This document shows positions 1 through 7,163 of a DNA stretch of 11,640 nucleotides, piece after piece; positions within the stretch are counted from its first letter, which is position 1, and the number at the start of each line of letters is the position of its first letter. The translations under genes were made by a program, and so were the position numbers. Location: assembly GCA_955652655.1 (NCBI GenBank), contig CATPCK010000435.1, positions 1 through 11,640 of the forward strand, in the 5' to 3' direction. The DNA comes from an uncultured Ktedonobacteraceae bacterium. Its GTDB lineage: Bacteria; Chloroflexota; Ktedonobacteria; Ktedonobacterales; Ktedonobacteraceae. A model generated the notes under the pieces. That model made no database searches. It had not been told where the DNA came from and saw only the letters and a list, made by a program, of their open reading frames with translations.

Positions 1-116
1 CCCCCGCCCCTACGGTTTCTCCGTTCTTTTCTCGTTTCTCCCACCCATTCTCGCTTCGGTTGATGCTTATTGGACGCGGTAAATCGGCTCCTACTCACTT
101 TAGAAGGAAAGATACT
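1..116. other. Leader/intergenic segment at window edge
   Basis: This pyrimidine-rich stretch precedes the first permease gene, and I find no credible coding frame in it. A four-base-pair stem (ACGG/CCGT, 12-24) is followed by a short T-rich run, but it is too weak to call a terminator. Opp/Dpp operons usually begin with a solute-binding protein gene, so this may be the spacer after such a gene outside the window. That is inference only. Confidence 0.3.
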
Positions 117-1103
117 ATGCGTCATCTGTTACGTCGTATAGGTTTTTATCTAGTTGCGCTTTGGGCTTCAGTCACTCTGAATTTCCTCATCCCGCATCTG
201 TCTCCGGGCAACCCGGCACAAGCACTCATGTCTCGCTTGCACGGAAAAGTCTCTCCTCAGGCACAGCACGCGTTGGAAATCTCACTTGGAGTGAATCACG
301 ATCCTTTATGGTCGCAGTATTTACAGTATATCAACAACCTGTTGCATGGAAACCTTGGGGTTTCAATTACCTATCTTCCCACTCCTGTTTCTCAGGTGAT
401 CGGACAGGATCTCCCGTGGACGCTCGTACTGGTTGGCGTTGCGCTCGTGATTAGCTTCGTCGTTGGGACAGTGCTGGGCATCATCGTCGTCTGGTGGCGT
501 GGCTCTTTCTCGGACGTTGTATTTACCCCTTTTTTCACCTTTCTCTCAGCCATACCTTACTTCTGGCTGGCATTGGTTCTTCTCTACGTCCTTGGTTCGC
601 AGCTCAACTGGTTTCCCATCCATGGAGGGTATGATACAGATAACACAGAGCCAGGTTTGAATCTTGACTTCATCTTAAGTGCGGCTCAATATGCCATCCT
701 GCCGGCCATCACCATCGTCATCGGTTCTATTGCTGGATGGATGCTCGGTATGCGTAACGCGATGGTTACCACGCTTTCAGAAGATTACGTCATGATGGCC
801 GAAGCAAAAGGTCTTACTTCCTGGAGAGTTATGTTTACGTATGGAGCACGCAATGCTATTTTGCCTAATATCACCGCCTTTGCGCTCTCTTTAGGCTTTG
901 TGGTGAGCGGCTCATTACTCACTGAAATCGTTTTTTCGTATCCAGGTATCGGCTTTGCCATCCTACAGGCGGTTGATAACCTTGATTATGCGTTATTACA
1001 GGGTATCTTCCTGGTGATCACTGTGGCGGTGCTGGGCGCGAATTTCCTGGCTGACCTGCTGTACGTGGTGCTTGATCCCCGGGTGCGCATAGGAAGGAGT
1101 TAG
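117..1103 (+). CDS. Opp/Dpp-type ABC transporter permease (DppB-like)
   Basis: This is the first transmembrane subunit of an Opp/Dpp-type importer, 328 aa, the usual size for DppB/OppB proteins. The N-terminus carries a basic stretch followed by a first membrane helix (about residues 8-26) and the LSPGNPA motif near 28-34 that is typical of the family. Further hydrophobic segments lie near 101-126, 135-160, 190-212, 250-272 and 295-318. The cytoplasmic EAA loop that docks on the ATPase is clear: DYVMMAEAKGL at 223-233, followed by RNAILPN. I chose ATG 117 because AGAAGGA (102-108) lies 8 nt upstream; in-frame TTG 60 and ATG 63 have no such site and would add a non-family extension. The stop is 6 nt before the next permease gene. 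Substrate cannot be read from this subunit; the downstream GH4 and kinase genes favour an oligosaccharide over a peptide. Confidence 0.93.
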   Translation: MRHLLRRIGFYLVALWASVTLNFLIPHLSPGNPAQALMSRLHGKVSPQAQHALEISLGVNHDPLWSQYLQYINNLLHGNLGVSITYLPTPVSQVIGQDLPWTLVLVGVALVISFVVGTVLGIIVVWWRGSFSDVVFTPFFTFLSAIPYFWLALVLLYVLGSQLNWFPIHGGYDTDNTEPGLNLDFILSAAQYAILPAITIVIGSIAGWMLGMRNAMVTTLSEDYVMMAEAKGLTSWRVMFTYGARNAILPNITAFALSLGFVVSGSLLTEIVFSYPGIGFAILQAVDNLDYALLQGIFLVITVAVLGANFLADLLYVVLDPRVRIGRS

Positions 1104-1109
1104 CAAACC

Positions 1110-2039
1110 ATGCTTGTACCTACAACTGCACCTTCAACTACAATGCTGCGCCTGCGCGATACATGGCGATTAGTTACGCTGAACCGCAAGGTGAGCTTAG
1201 GTCTTGCTATCTTGATCTTCTTTATGCTGGTCGCGATCTTCGGGCCGTTGTTCTTTCCTGGGGATCCTAATGCCTTCAGCGCGGATATACTACAGCCACC
1301 ATCAGCCGCTCACTGGTTGGGCACAACGCAAACGGGTCAGGATGTTCTGGTCCAGCTTGTATATGGTACGCGCTTTTCGCTCATCATGGGCTTTCTCATC
1401 GGCACCCTGACAATGATCGTCTCGGTCATTATTGGCCTGGTCTCTGGTTATTTTGGCGGTTGGATAGATGAAGTGCTTTCATTATTTACTAACGTCTTCC
1501 TTGTGCTGCCCACGCTGCCCCTGGCCATCCTACTTGCAGCCTTCGCCGCATACAGGGGGCCATTGACCATCGTGATTGTGTTGGTAGTGACCGGTTGGTC
1601 GTGGGGAGCACGCGTGCTGCGTGCGCAGACGCTTTCAATGCGCAACCGGGATTATGTAGAAGCAGCGAAGGCCAGCGGGGAGAACACGCTGCATATCATC
1701 TTCTTCGAAATCCTGCCCAATGAGATCTCGATTGTGGCCGCAGAACTGCTTGGCACAGTGATCTACGCTATTCTAGCCGAGACGGGACTGGAATTTCTGG
1801 GCCTGGGCGATATTACAAGCACGAGTTGGGGGACAATGCTCTACTGGGCAGGCAATAATGACGCGCTCCTGCTAGGTGCGTGGTGGTGGTTCTTGCCACC
1901 AGGTCTGTTCATCGCTGTATTGGGTGCAGGACTGGCCTTCATCAATTTCGGCATCGATGAGATTGCCAATCCTCGCCTGCGTACAGAGCCAAAATCTAAG
2001 CTTGCGAAGCGCAATAAAAACAGAGAGGTGGCTGCCTGA
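1110..2039 (+). CDS. Opp/Dpp-type ABC transporter permease (DppC-like)
   Basis: This is the second transmembrane subunit, 309 aa, normal for DppC/OppC. A short polar N-terminus leads into a first helix at about 28-47, followed by an external segment with the family pattern HWLGTTQTGQDVL (68-80). Further helices fall near 92-115, 125-146, 150-170, 205-230 and 255-280. The EAA loop reads DYVEAAKASG at 181-190, and LAETGLEFLGLG (222-233) is a typical OppC signature. ATG 1110 is preceded by AGGAAGGAG (1091-1099), which overlaps the end of the upstream gene; a later in-frame ATG at 1143 lacks this site. The stop codon overlaps the ATG of the next gene as TGATG, which points to translational coupling. 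It should pair with the DppB-like subunit to form the channel. Confidence 0.93.
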   Translation: MLVPTTAPSTTMLRLRDTWRLVTLNRKVSLGLAILIFFMLVAIFGPLFFPGDPNAFSADILQPPSAAHWLGTTQTGQDVLVQLVYGTRFSLIMGFLIGTLTMIVSVIIGLVSGYFGGWIDEVLSLFTNVFLVLPTLPLAILLAAFAAYRGPLTIVIVLVVTGWSWGARVLRAQTLSMRNRDYVEAAKASGENTLHIIFFEILPNEISIVAAELLGTVIYAILAETGLEFLGLGDITSTSWGTMLYWAGNNDALLLGAWWWFLPPGLFIAVLGAGLAFINFGIDEIANPRLRTEPKSKLAKRNKNREVAA

Positions 2040-3238
2040 TGACTTCCTTTGCACCTGCCAACATCAGCAATACGTTGTTAGAGATTAAAAACATGAGCGT
2101 GGACTACCATGCTGCAAACGGTACCGTTCATGCACTGACCGATGTGAACATTACCCTTGGGCGAGGGCAAATCCTCGGTCTGGCCGGTGAGAGCGGCAGC
2201 GGCAAATCTACCCTGGCTTATGCCATTACCCGCTTGCTCCGTCCACCGGCTGAGATTACCGCGGGGCAGTTGTTATATTATCCGCGCCCTCGCGATGGAG
2301 AGAATAGTGGGAGATTGAAAGGCTCTTCGCGGGCAAACGCAAGAATCACACCTTCGGGTACGCTTACAGAAACAGCGGAGGTAGGAGACGCAGTGGACAT
2401 TCTTCGATTTAGCCCTGCGGAACTGCGTGAATTTCGCTGGGATGAGCTCTCCATCGTCTTCCAGAGTGCTATGAACGCGCTCAATCCGGTGTTGAATGTT
2501 GGTGCGCAGATCACCGATGTGTTGCGCACGCATCGGCCTGAATTGGGAGCGGACGCACGGCACAAACGTGCCATCGATCTGCTTCGTCTTGTAGGCATCG
2601 CGCCCGACCGCATCAAAAGCTATCCTCATCAGCTGAGTGGCGGGATGCGTCAGCGGGCCATCATTGCCATAGCCCTGGCACTCTCGCCAGAATTGATCAT
2701 CATGGATGAGCCGACGACAGCCCTTGATGTCGTGGTGCAGCGTGAAATCTTGCGAGAGATCATGCAGCTGCGCCACCGCCTGAATTTCTCCGTCATCTTC
2801 ATTACGCATGACCTCTCGTTGCTGCTGGAAATCGCTGACAAGATCGCGATTATGTACGCGGGACGTATCGTTGAGACGGCTACGCGCACCGAACTCCATC
2901 AACAACCGCGTCATCCCTATAGCTACGGTCTCTTAAACTCTTTTCCGACGCTGCATGGACCTCGCCGTAGGATGACGGGCATTCCTGGCTCTCCGCCTGA
3001 TCTGCGAGATATACCGCCAGGTTGCGCCTTTCACCCGCGCTGCCCCTTCGCCTACGAGCCATGCAACACAGTCCTACCTGTGCTCCGTTCATCTACGCCC
3101 GAAACGCCCGGTCAACTAGTCGCCTGCCATCTTTACGACCCAGGATTCAACACAGCAGGATTACCAACAAACGCCGATTTCGCCGAAAAATACGAAAGCA
3201 CGTATGAGGCCAGACAAGGAACGAGGAAAGCTGTATGA
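2039..3238 (+). CDS. Opp/Dpp-type ABC transporter ATPase (DppD-like)
   Basis: This is the first ATP-hydrolysing subunit, 399 aa, longer than the roughly 330 aa usual for DppD. All ABC motifs are present: Walker A GESGSGKST (50-58), Q-loop Gln142 in FQSAMNALNP, signature LSGGM (199-203), Walker B LIIMDE (219-224) and H-loop His257. The C-terminal oligopeptide/dipeptide domain begins at GIPGSPPDL (314-322). It holds four cysteines, C329, C335, C342 and C363, in the spacing reported to bind a 4Fe-4S cluster in some DppD proteins. Two oddities explain the length: a polar insertion of about 35-40 residues (roughly 82-120) between the Walker A half and the Q-loop, and a 30-residue tail after C363. 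The start overlaps the previous stop (TGATG), with GAGAGGTGG just upstream, and the end overlaps the next ATPase gene by ATGA. Confidence 0.92.
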   Translation: MTSFAPANISNTLLEIKNMSVDYHAANGTVHALTDVNITLGRGQILGLAGESGSGKSTLAYAITRLLRPPAEITAGQLLYYPRPRDGENSGRLKGSSRANARITPSGTLTETAEVGDAVDILRFSPAELREFRWDELSIVFQSAMNALNPVLNVGAQITDVLRTHRPELGADARHKRAIDLLRLVGIAPDRIKSYPHQLSGGMRQRAIIAIALALSPELIIMDEPTTALDVVVQREILREIMQLRHRLNFSVIFITHDLSLLLEIADKIAIMYAGRIVETATRTELHQQPRHPYSYGLLNSFPTLHGPRRRMTGIPGSPPDLRDIPPGCAFHPRCPFAYEPCNTVLPVLRSSTPETPGQLVACHLYDPGFNTAGLPTNADFAEKYESTYEARQGTRKAV

Positions 3239-4365
3239 ATAGTTCTGTCCCTGCTATCCTGGAAGCTGTCCATCTACGCAAGTACTTTCCCCTGCACCAA
3301 TTCAATTTGTTAGGTGCGCCGGAAGCGGTACACGCCGTTGAGGATACCTCTTTGGCGCTCTATCCCGGGCGCGCGCTGGCCCTTGTTGGCGAGAGCGGCA
3401 GCGGCAAAACCACTGTGGCCCGTTTGCTGGCCAGGCTCTATGATCCTACCGCCGGAACCATTCTCTTTCAAGGCAAACCTGTCAATACCGGCAAAGTGGC
3501 CTCGTTGCGCTCCTATCGTCACCACGTGCAACTGGTTTTCCAGGACCCTTTTTCCTCGCTTAATCCGGTACATGATGTGCGCTATCATTTGAGTCGTCCC
3601 CTGCGACTGCATGGCTTTGCACACAACAGGAACGAAGAAAGAGAGCAGATTCTGGCCCTGCTCAACCGTGTGAGCCTCAGCCCGGCGGAACAGTTTATTC
3701 AGAAGTATCCGCACCAACTCAGCGGTGGACAGCGCCAGCGTGTCGCCATCGCACGCACCCTCGCTGCACGACCAGAAGTGCTACTGGCCGACGAGCCTGT
3801 CTCAATGCTCGATGTCTCGATACGCCTGGATGTACTGAACCTGATGCTGCGTCTTAAAGACGAAGAACAGCTCGCGCTGCTCTTCATCACCCATGACATA
3901 GCCAGCGCGCGCTACTTCGCCGAGGATACGCTTGTGATGTACGCCGGCCAGACCGTCGAGGGTGGGCCCAGCGAGGAAGTCATCCAGCGCCCTAAACATC
4001 CTTACACACAGCTGCTTATTTCCGCGGCACCTGATCCCGATCGCATGGGAACTGACGAGCAGGGTACAGCTGGTAGGCCGGAGCGTGGTGAAATTCCCAG
4101 CCTTATTCACCCGCCCACCGGCCGCCGCTTCCACCCGCACTGCCCCCACGCTATGCCTATATGTCACGAGCGTTTTCCCGGTCGCACCGACCTGGGCGGA
4201 GGTCACTGGACGCATTGCTTCCTGTACGGCAGCGGAGAAGACGATTCTTCTGCCACCTCACTAACGGATAACAAAGCTACCCACACGATAGTGCCACGTG
4301 AGCCCAGGCAGGCATCACAAGCTGACGTACAACAGAAGGAGGAAGCCACCCCCGAACACAATTAG
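3235..4365 (+). CDS. Opp/Dpp-type ABC transporter ATPase (DppF-like)
   Basis: This is the second ATPase, 376 aa, completing the heterodimeric motor with the DppD-like subunit. Motifs are Walker A GESGSGKTT (52-60), Q-loop Gln103 in VFQDPFSSLNPV, signature LSGGQ (162-166), Walker B VLLADE (182-187) and His220. After the ATPase core comes the family C-terminal domain (KHPYTQLLISA, 254-264; RRFHPHCP, 297-304). Only three of the four C-terminal cysteines remain (C303, C310, C328): the position of the first is Arg297. The last 45 residues are polar and look disordered. The start overlaps the upstream stop in ATGA, so translation is probably coupled. A 40-nt gap separates it from the GH4 gene on the same strand, with no terminator visible. 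Confidence 0.92.
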   Translation: MNSSVPAILEAVHLRKYFPLHQFNLLGAPEAVHAVEDTSLALYPGRALALVGESGSGKTTVARLLARLYDPTAGTILFQGKPVNTGKVASLRSYRHHVQLVFQDPFSSLNPVHDVRYHLSRPLRLHGFAHNRNEEREQILALLNRVSLSPAEQFIQKYPHQLSGGQRQRVAIARTLAARPEVLLADEPVSMLDVSIRLDVLNLMLRLKDEEQLALLFITHDIASARYFAEDTLVMYAGQTVEGGPSEEVIQRPKHPYTQLLISAAPDPDRMGTDEQGTAGRPERGEIPSLIHPPTGRRFHPHCPHAMPICHERFPGRTDLGGGHWTHCFLYGSGEDDSSATSLTDNKATHTIVPREPRQASQADVQQKEEATPEHN

Positions 4366-4405
4366 CTTCATCATTAAACAACACATGTAAGGAGCATATA
4401 AAAGC

Positions 4406-5704
4406 ATGGCACGCATAAAACTGGCCTATATTGGTGGTGGTAGTACTCGCGCCGCCGGTACTATGGCCTCATTTGTTCACCAGGGAGAAAATTTCGACGG
4501 CTCCGAGGTCGTTCTCATCGATCTCGATGAAGAGCGCCTGGGTATAGTCAAAACCATCGCCCAGAAAATGGCCAATGCCAGGGGCCTGGATATTCAATTC
4601 ACGACCACGACGAATCGGCGTGAAGGCTTGCAGGATTGTGATGCCGTCTTAACGAGTTTCCGTTCCGGAGGCTTTGAGGCCCGCTATCTTGACGAAAGCA
4701 TTCCGCTCAAACACGGCGTAATTGGCCAGGAGACTCAGGGGCCTGGTGGATTCTTTATGGCGCTGCGCTCCATCCATGTGACGAAAAGCATCATTGAAGA
4801 TATGGAAGCTGTCTGCCCCAACGCTCGCCTCTATAACTACACCAACCCGGTGAACATCGTTTCGGAGGCCGTCACCCATCACACGGCTATTCCAACCGTC
4901 TCATTTTGTGAAGGCCCCATCGTGACCAACCGGGACTACGCGGAGATAATCGGCCTCGACCCCGATAAACTGGACGCGGTCTCGATTGGCCTCAATCATG
5001 GCTCCTGGACCATTCGCCACCTGTACGACGGGCAGGACTTTATGCCTCTCTTACACGAAGGCTACGAACGAATACGCCGTGAAGGTACGCTGCCGGGCGA
5101 AGAGTTGCGCCTGCTCGAACTGGCCTGTCTCATGGACTCCTTACCAAGTAGCTATTTCCAGTACTACTACTTCAAAGATGAGATCCTGGCCGAGCTACAG
5201 GCAAAACCCACGACCCGCGCGCAGGACATCATGGCCAGCGTGCCGGACTACTGGGCGCATTATCGTGAACAGGCCGCGCGCGCCGTTCCCGAACTCAACC
5301 CCAGCCGCTCTCGTGGAGGTATCCACGAGCTAGAACTGGCCATCGATGTGATGGATGCCATCTACAACGATCGCAAAGAGGTCTGGTACGTCAACATCCC
5401 CAACCATGGCTCCCTCGCGGACTTCCCCGGCGATTTAGTAGTTGAAACCACCGGTTACGTAGACCGCAACGGGGTCACACCACTTGTACAGGGCCATCTC
5501 CCGCAGCATGTACTTGGGCTGGTACAGATGCTGGGAGCATACCAGGCTTTAACCGCCGAAGCCGCCTGGAGCGGCAACCGCAGGGATGCTATTCGCGCGC
5601 TGGCGAGCCATCCGTTAGTTTTTTCGCTGCACAAAGCGGAAGCAATTTACGATGAAATGGCCGCTGCCCACGAGCGTTACCTACCTGAACGCTTACTTCG
5701 CTAA
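4406..5704 (+). CDS. Glycoside hydrolase family 4 enzyme (6-phospho-beta-glucosidase-like)
   Basis: This is a 432-aa cytoplasmic GH4 enzyme. The family uses NAD and a divalent metal to cleave glycosides by transient oxidation at C3. The N-terminal Rossmann segment contains IGGGST (9-14) and LIDLDEERL (37-45). The core motif QETQGPGGFFMALR spans 108-121, and TNPVN (146-150) is followed by the metal-ligand pair Cys168 and His198 (in GLNHGSW, 195-201). A tyrosine cluster at 250-255 is the likely region of the catalytic base, and YVDRNGVTPL (351-360) matches the family C-terminal half. The TNPVNIVSEA pattern resembles the 6-phospho-beta-glucosidase branch, but the residues after the metal cysteine read CEGP, not a motif I know for a characterised specificity (CNVP, CDMP, CHSV, CHEV). 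Exact substrate is therefore open. AAGGAG (4389-4394) precedes ATG 4406. It sits between the ABC importer and a sugar kinase-like gene. Confidence 0.9.
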   Translation: MARIKLAYIGGGSTRAAGTMASFVHQGENFDGSEVVLIDLDEERLGIVKTIAQKMANARGLDIQFTTTTNRREGLQDCDAVLTSFRSGGFEARYLDESIPLKHGVIGQETQGPGGFFMALRSIHVTKSIIEDMEAVCPNARLYNYTNPVNIVSEAVTHHTAIPTVSFCEGPIVTNRDYAEIIGLDPDKLDAVSIGLNHGSWTIRHLYDGQDFMPLLHEGYERIRREGTLPGEELRLLELACLMDSLPSSYFQYYYFKDEILAELQAKPTTRAQDIMASVPDYWAHYREQAARAVPELNPSRSRGGIHELELAIDVMDAIYNDRKEVWYVNIPNHGSLADFPGDLVVETTGYVDRNGVTPLVQGHLPQHVLGLVQMLGAYQALTAEAAWSGNRRDAIRALASHPLVFSLHKAEAIYDEMAAAHERYLPERLLR

Positions 5705-5770
5705 GGAAGAAAGTACAGGATTTCATGCATCCCATTCGATACTCAACTTTGAGCCAGGAGGTCGCGTAGT

Positions 5771-6802
5771 ATGCCATACGTTTTGGGCGTTGATGGTGGG
5801 AACACAAAAACGGTCGCACTCATTGCCTCCCTGGATGGCACCATTCTAGGGGCAGGGCGCGGCGGATGCGGCGACATCTACAATGCGCCTGCCGGAACAC
5901 TGTGGCCTGACTCTGCCAGTGCAGCCATCGCCAATATCGAGTACGCCGTCAACGCGGCATTAGATGCCGCGGGTATCAAAGCTGCCGACCTCGTAACTTC
6001 CGTCTTCAACATGGCCGGCGCCGACTGGCCTGAAGACTTCGTCTATTTGCAGACGGCAATGGAGGAACGTGGCTTTGGGCGTACGATCTATGTGCAAAAC
6101 GACGCCATGGGAGTCTTACACGCGGGATCATCAGACGACACAGGCGTCTCTGTGGTTTGTGGAACTGGGGCAGCAACCGGCGCTCGCGCTCCCGATGGGC
6201 GTACGTGGCATTCAAGCTTCTGGCAGGACCAGGCACAGGGCAGTTCACTTCTGGCTCAGAGAGCGCTGGACGCTGTCTACCGTTCAGAACTGGGCATCGA
6301 TCCGCCGACAACGTTGACCATGCGTTTCCTCAATTTTTACAAACTGCAGACCGTCGAAGAATTACTCCATCTTTTTACCAACAGGCTGCAGCGGCACCAG
6401 CACCGTATTGATCAACTAACCCCGCTGCTCCTTGATGCAGCACAAGCCGGGGACAGCGCGGCGACACATATCGTACAAGAAAACGGCGCCATGCTCGGTA
6501 AATACGCGCTTGCTGCTGCGCGAAAAGTGGGTATAGAAGGAACAGCGTTTACCCTGGTGCTGGCTGGCGGAGTTTTTCGCCATCCCTCTCAGCTGCTTCC
6601 AGACGCGATCATCGAAACCGTTCGCACGACCTCTCCAGCGGTGCGACCCGCACGTTGCCGCTTTGAGCCAATTATTGGTGTGCTCTTTTCCGCGCTAGAA
6701 GCCGCGCGAGTCGCTGTCGACGACGCTCTCCTGGAGAGACTAATGCCAACAATCCCAGGACCAGCGCTCTTTAAGACCGCTCTTGACTATTCAAACTTGT
6801 GA
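5771..6802 (+). CDS. BadF/BadG/BcrA/BcrD-type ATPase, probable amino sugar or sugar kinase
   Basis: This 343-aa protein belongs to the ASKHA fold family that includes N-acetylglucosamine kinases and the BadF-type ATPases. Visible motifs are phosphate-1 DGGNTKT (8-14), an acidic NDA at 110-112 where the catalytic aspartate is expected, phosphate-2 CGTGAATG (130-137) and the adenosine motif LAGGVFRH (264-271). In known GlcNAc kinases a GDEGS-type motif follows phosphate-2; here the matching place reads QAQGSS (154-159), so the acceptor site is probably different. No cysteine cluster typical of the dehydratase activators is seen, which favours a sugar kinase. ATG 5771 follows a full AGGAGGT (5756-5762) at 8 nt spacing. 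It is the last gene of the plus-strand operon, 66 nt after the GH4 gene. It may phosphorylate the imported sugar or a released product. Confidence 0.82.
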   Translation: MPYVLGVDGGNTKTVALIASLDGTILGAGRGGCGDIYNAPAGTLWPDSASAAIANIEYAVNAALDAAGIKAADLVTSVFNMAGADWPEDFVYLQTAMEERGFGRTIYVQNDAMGVLHAGSSDDTGVSVVCGTGAATGARAPDGRTWHSSFWQDQAQGSSLLAQRALDAVYRSELGIDPPTTLTMRFLNFYKLQTVEELLHLFTNRLQRHQHRIDQLTPLLLDAAQAGDSAATHIVQENGAMLGKYALAAARKVGIEGTAFTLVLAGGVFRHPSQLLPDAIIETVRTTSPAVRPARCRFEPIIGVLFSALEAARVAVDDALLERLMPTIPGPALFKTALDYSNL

Positions 6803-6833
6803 AGAACCCCACGCCCACGGGCAAAGGTGGAAG

Positions 6834-6853
6834 GTGATGCACAAGTGCATCAC
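6834..6853. repeat. Perfect 9-bp inverted repeat after the sugar operon
   Basis: GTGATGCAC and GTGCATCAC are separated by only AA, 31 nt after the BadF-type kinase stop. An outer five-base pairing, GTGGA (6828-6832) with TCCAC (6862-6866), would extend a branched structure. There is no T-run after it, so it is not a textbook intrinsic terminator, although its place at the end of a long operon would suit 3' end protection or termination. Confidence 0.55.
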
Positions 6854-6868
6854 AGACCGCATCCACAA

Positions 6869-6907
6869 GCCCCCATCAGGATGACCGCAAGGGTCATCCC
6901 TACTATA
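6869..6907 (-). repeat. REP-like palindromic repeat, copy A
   Basis: Read on the minus strand, this 39-nt unit starts TATAGTAG and continues as a hairpin with arms GGATGACC and GGTCATCC around the loop CTTGC, then CTGATGGGGGC. A GTAG tetranucleotide directly 5' of a palindrome is the classical layout of REP elements mobilised by RAYT proteins. It matches copy B (8086-8124) at 35 of 39 positions by my own alignment, in opposite orientation. Two of the four differences are paired in the stem (A-T here, T-A in copy B), so the hairpin is conserved even though the sequence changed. It lies just after the end of the plus-strand operon. Confidence 0.82.
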
Positions 6908-6945
6908 TTTGCGCCCCCCATTCACCCCACGCGCGATGCACGATT

Positions 6946-7129
6946 CAGTAATAAGGCCTGGGTATCCTGGCCATCCTCCGTAAAGTGATAGTCACGCAGT
7001 GATTTGACGGCTTCATATCGTCAGCGAGCACTGTATTTCGCCAGTATCTCACCACTCAACGAATGGTTTGAGTCCTTTATTTAATAGCTCTAACGCTTTG
7101 CCAACGCGTTCAAGGTTGCTCTGTGCCAT
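6946..7129 (-). pseudogene. Decayed N-terminus of a Swt1-type HEPN-domain protein
   Basis: An intact start remains on the minus strand: TCCTCT (AGAGGA on the minus strand, 7136-7141) lies 6 nt before ATG 7129, which opens MAQSNLERVGKALELLNKGL and continues KPFVEW before a TGA at 7051-7049. One frame over, from 7050, the reading continues EILAKYSAR, a TGA at 7023-7021, and then RYEAVKSLRDYHFTEDGQ and DTQALL. Joined together, these pieces resemble the beginning of bacterial Swt1-family HEPN proteins as I remember them (a SNxERVGxALELL opening, then SLRD and DTQALL blocks). The break is best explained by one extra nucleotide near 7051, a Trp-to-stop change at 7021-7023, and loss of the rest before the repeat at 6907. 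The family name comes from memory, without a search. It lies 34 nt after the small SANT-like gene on the same strand, so the two were probably once co-transcribed. Confidence 0.55.
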
Positions 7130-7163
7130 AATGGTTCCTCTTTCCAGACATTCATTTATCTTT

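Noticed and set aside
60..116. N-terminal extension of the first permease from TTG 60 or ATG 63
   Set aside because: The added residues are polar and not family-like, whereas ATG 117 has a well-spaced AGAAGGA site and gives a normal N-terminus.
2273..2914. 213-codon open frame on the minus strand
   Set aside because: It is the shadow of the DppD-like ATPase gene, with low-complexity, non-family protein sequence and no ribosome binding context.
6834..6853. Intrinsic terminator for the sugar operon
   Set aside because: The hairpin is strong but no T-run follows, so only an inverted repeat is annotated; a termination role stays possible.
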